A stretch of 39,226 bases of DNA, taken from assembly GCA_002361955.1 (NCBI GenBank), contig DESK01000060.1, positions 1-39,226 on the forward strand, read 5' to 3'. This document shows positions 39,209-39,226 of the stretch, piece by piece; position 1 is the stretch's first letter, and the number at the start of each line of letters is the position of its first letter. The translations under genes and the position numbers were made by a program. Below the pieces are notes generated by a model, which worked only from the letters and a program-made list of their open reading frames with translations, had not been told where the DNA came from and made no database searches. The stretch comes from Lachnospiraceae bacterium UBA3316 (GTDB taxonomy: Bacteria; Bacillota; Clostridia; Lachnospirales; Lachnospiraceae).

Positions 39209-39226
39209 TTGAAACAAATAAGTAGA
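39209..39226 (+). CDS. Possible start of a next gene, cut off by the window end
   Basis: AGGAGA eight bases before a TTG at 39209 looks like the beginning of another coding frame (MKQISR...), but only six codons are visible. It may equally be a chance frame. Confidence 0.3.

Noticed and set aside
1..39226. CRISPR arrays, tRNA genes, insertion sequences or phage genes
   Set aside because: No regularly spaced direct repeats, cloverleaf-like sequence, transposase or phage motifs were recognised by eye in any gap.

Overview
The window looks like chromosomal DNA from an anaerobic Clostridia species, most likely a Lachnospiraceae gut commensal. The support is the mix of genes: LL-diaminopimelate aminotransferase (DapL) lysine synthesis, GatCAB transamidation, a class III (oxygen-sensitive) ribonucleotide reductase, pyruvate formate-lyase with its activase, and large secreted multidomain proteins with FIVAR, Big_2 and LRR_5 modules. 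DNA is moderately G+C rich and gene-dense. All genes but asnA are on the + strand. I see no tRNA, rRNA, CRISPR array, prophage or insertion sequence.

Layout. 1-4046: glnA, an ANTAR-domain RNA-binding regulator, dapF and dapL. 4088-10397: asnA points left, divergent from a rightward aspS-gatC-gatA-gatB cluster; the 316-base divergent region holds two opposing promoters and two strong RNA structures. 10457-13580: nrdD, then a 480-base gap containing what appears to be a broken serpin gene and a promoter/terminator pair, then a C-GCAxxG-C-C family gene. 13590-18220: trkA, trkH, a metal-dependent amidohydrolase and an EamA transporter. 18231-23500: the classic pyrH-frr-uppS-cdsA-dxr-rseP cluster (UMP kinase, ribosome recycling, isoprenoid, undecaprenyl and phospholipid precursors, site-2 protease). 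23653-26804: pflB-pflA. 26879-34319: two large exported proteins, a four-FIVAR/three-Big_2 protein of 937 residues and a 1397-residue protein whose N-terminal half matches GH110 alpha-1,3-galactosidase, with ConA-like, FIVAR and LRR modules behind it. 34320-34785: an AT-rich stretch and a 58-residue Asn/Lys-rich protein. 35004-39190: rhodanese, YfcE-like phosphodiesterase, THUMP-type RNA methyltransferase, membrane-anchored papain-like protease and XTP/dITP pyrophosphatase.

How the genes fit together. asnA, aspS and gatCAB form an aspartate/asparagine/amidotransferase neighbourhood, and AspS carries a His in the position linked to relaxed tRNA specificity, so indirect Asn-tRNA synthesis is plausible. 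The GH110 protein and its neighbour suggest foraging on alpha-galactosylated (blood group B or alpha-Gal) host glycans. pfl and nrdD are the glycyl-radical enzymes of anaerobic life; no NrdD activase is present here.

I found no clear new multi-gene system. The best leads are the GH110/FIVAR secreted pair, the AspRS specificity question, the pseudo-receiver ANTAR protein beside glnA, the serpin remnant, the structured leaders, and the unannotated 58-residue gene. All similarity statements come from reading motifs, not database searches.
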